Below are positions 19,570-20,288 of a stretch of DNA of 20,288 bases, piece by piece; the first letter of the stretch is position 1, and each line of letters opens with the position of its first letter. Under the pieces are notes generated by a model that did no database searches, was not told the DNA's origin, and worked only from the letters and a program-made list of their open reading frames with translations. The stretch spans positions 1 to 20,288 of the forward strand of contig JAYMTA010001375.1 in assembly GCA_036897625.1 (NCBI GenBank), written 5' to 3'. The stretch is from Pelargonium cotyledonis (taxonomy: Eukaryota; Streptophyta; Magnoliopsida; Geraniales; Geraniaceae). The position numbers and the translations under genes were made by a program.

Positions 19570-20039
19570 ATATACATAAACAATACTAGTTTTTTTTACC
19601 CGGGTTGCTCGGATTTGATTCTGTAAGTACTAATTATCAACTATTTTTATTAATTATTTTATACATATGTATAATGATACGAGAATAAAGAATCTAAACT
19701 AAGAATTTTTTCGCTAAACTAAACCAAACCAATGAGAGAGTGACACCTCATTAAAATACTCAGTTACTCATGCAAATAAATTTGTGAGAGCGGAGCAATC
19801 CGCTGGATCCAAATATTTTAAATGCGTGTCATTATCTCATTGCTCTCTTATTAATGTCTTAGTCTCAATTAAATAATTATTAACTTACCATTCTCAAATT
19901 CGAATGATATAATTATAAAATAAAATATAAAAGATGTTAATATTTGATAAAATAAAATTGAAACTTATCTAAAAGCACATATAATTAAATCTCTCAAATG
20001 ATGCTTCAAGTCTAGTTTGGTTGTAATCTCCTAAAAAAA
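19570..20039. other. Upstream region of the demethylase gene
   Basis: This AT-rich promoter-proximal DNA contains the foldback element at about 19700-19865. No coding exon was recognised on either strand. Confidence 0.5.
19700..19865. mobile_element. Foldback/MITE-like element upstream of the demethylase
   Basis: CAATGAGAGAGTGACACC at 19730-19747 has an inverted, slightly diverged partner at 19817-19842 (minus strand CAATGAGATAATGACACG). At the centre a perfect 16-base hairpin, AGCGGA-GCAA-TCCGCT (19789-19804), stands out from the AT-rich surroundings. The outer ends match only weakly, so the exact borders and target duplication are uncertain. Family unknown. Confidence 0.55.
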
Positions 20040-20288
20040 ATGGACTTTCCCGCTCTGTAAAGCACACTTAGGGTTACGGTTTTTTTTAGAGTTCTGTGGA
20101 CGGCGGCTTTTGGAGTTTTTGGACGGTGGCTTGAGCTTGGACGGCGGTGAGTGCGACGGAGACTGGTGGAGGAAGGAGCGGTGACTGGTGAGCAGCTCTG
20201 ATCGACGGGAAAGGCCAGCGTGTTTACTCCGTTGCCTTCTGCGTGGGTCCTCGGCTGGTGGCGAGAGTTCTGCCGGTGGTCCTAGTCC
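20040..20288 (+). promoter_or_regulatory. GC-rich tail with telo-box, possible leader of another transcript
   Basis: TTAGGGTTA (20068-20076) resembles the telo-box often found near plant transcription starts. It is followed by a T run and then by about 190 bases that are much richer in G and C than the rest of the window, with repeated GACGGCGG/GACGGTGG blocks. No long frame opens before the window ends. This could be the 5' UTR of a plus-strand gene that is divergent from the demethylase, or the 5' region of a LINE. Confidence 0.35.

Noticed and set aside
1-20288. CRISPR array, bacterial operon or prophage-like system
   Set aside because: No regularly spaced repeats, ribosome-binding-site-led gene clusters or phage genes. 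The window is plant nuclear DNA with intron-bearing genes.

Overview
This is nuclear DNA of a flowering plant, most likely a eudicot. The signs are GT-AG introns, AT-rich intergenic DNA, a mitochondrial-type presequence on a molybdenum-cofactor enzyme, a plant-specific WRC/JmjC protein, plant-type copia primer-binding sites and a Stowaway-type MITE. No bacterial or organellar gene order is present, and I see no CRISPR array, rRNA or canonical tRNA gene. I cannot name the species.

Layout. Positions 1-5167 hold no intact gene. They contain a copia-like inverted repeat (303-754), two decayed LINE RNase H fragments (about 1606-1960 and 4046-4190), and an isolated snRNA-type promoter motif pair (3434-3485). 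Positions 5168-8056 (minus) hold CNX3, the mitochondrial MoaC-type cyclic pyranopterin monophosphate synthase. It has two coding exons, one inferred 5'-UTR intron, and a decayed sense-oriented LINE reverse-transcriptase fragment in its coding intron. Positions 8057-11154 are intergenic: a tRNA-like/SINE-like box pair, a broken copia gag and a Stowaway-type MITE. Positions 11155-19406 (minus) hold a twelve-exon gene for a 1,026-residue KDM3/JMJ25-type histone H3K9 demethylase: WRC finger, RING-like Cys cluster, second Cys cluster, JmjC. All its splice junctions could be read by hand. The two largest introns carry LTR-like insertions, one sense and one antisense. Positions 19407-20288 contain its leader, a small foldback element and a GC-rich tail that may start another transcription unit.

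The two genes lie in the same direction but have unrelated jobs: molybdenum cofactor synthesis in mitochondria and chromatin demethylation in the nucleus. I infer no functional link. The most testable biology is regulatory. The demethylase gene carries transposon pieces in its long introns, which recalls Arabidopsis IBM1. Two of its short introns are multiples of three and free of stops. Both genes have candidate upstream ORFs. I found no clear undescribed multi-gene system, and the findings are ranked with that in mind.
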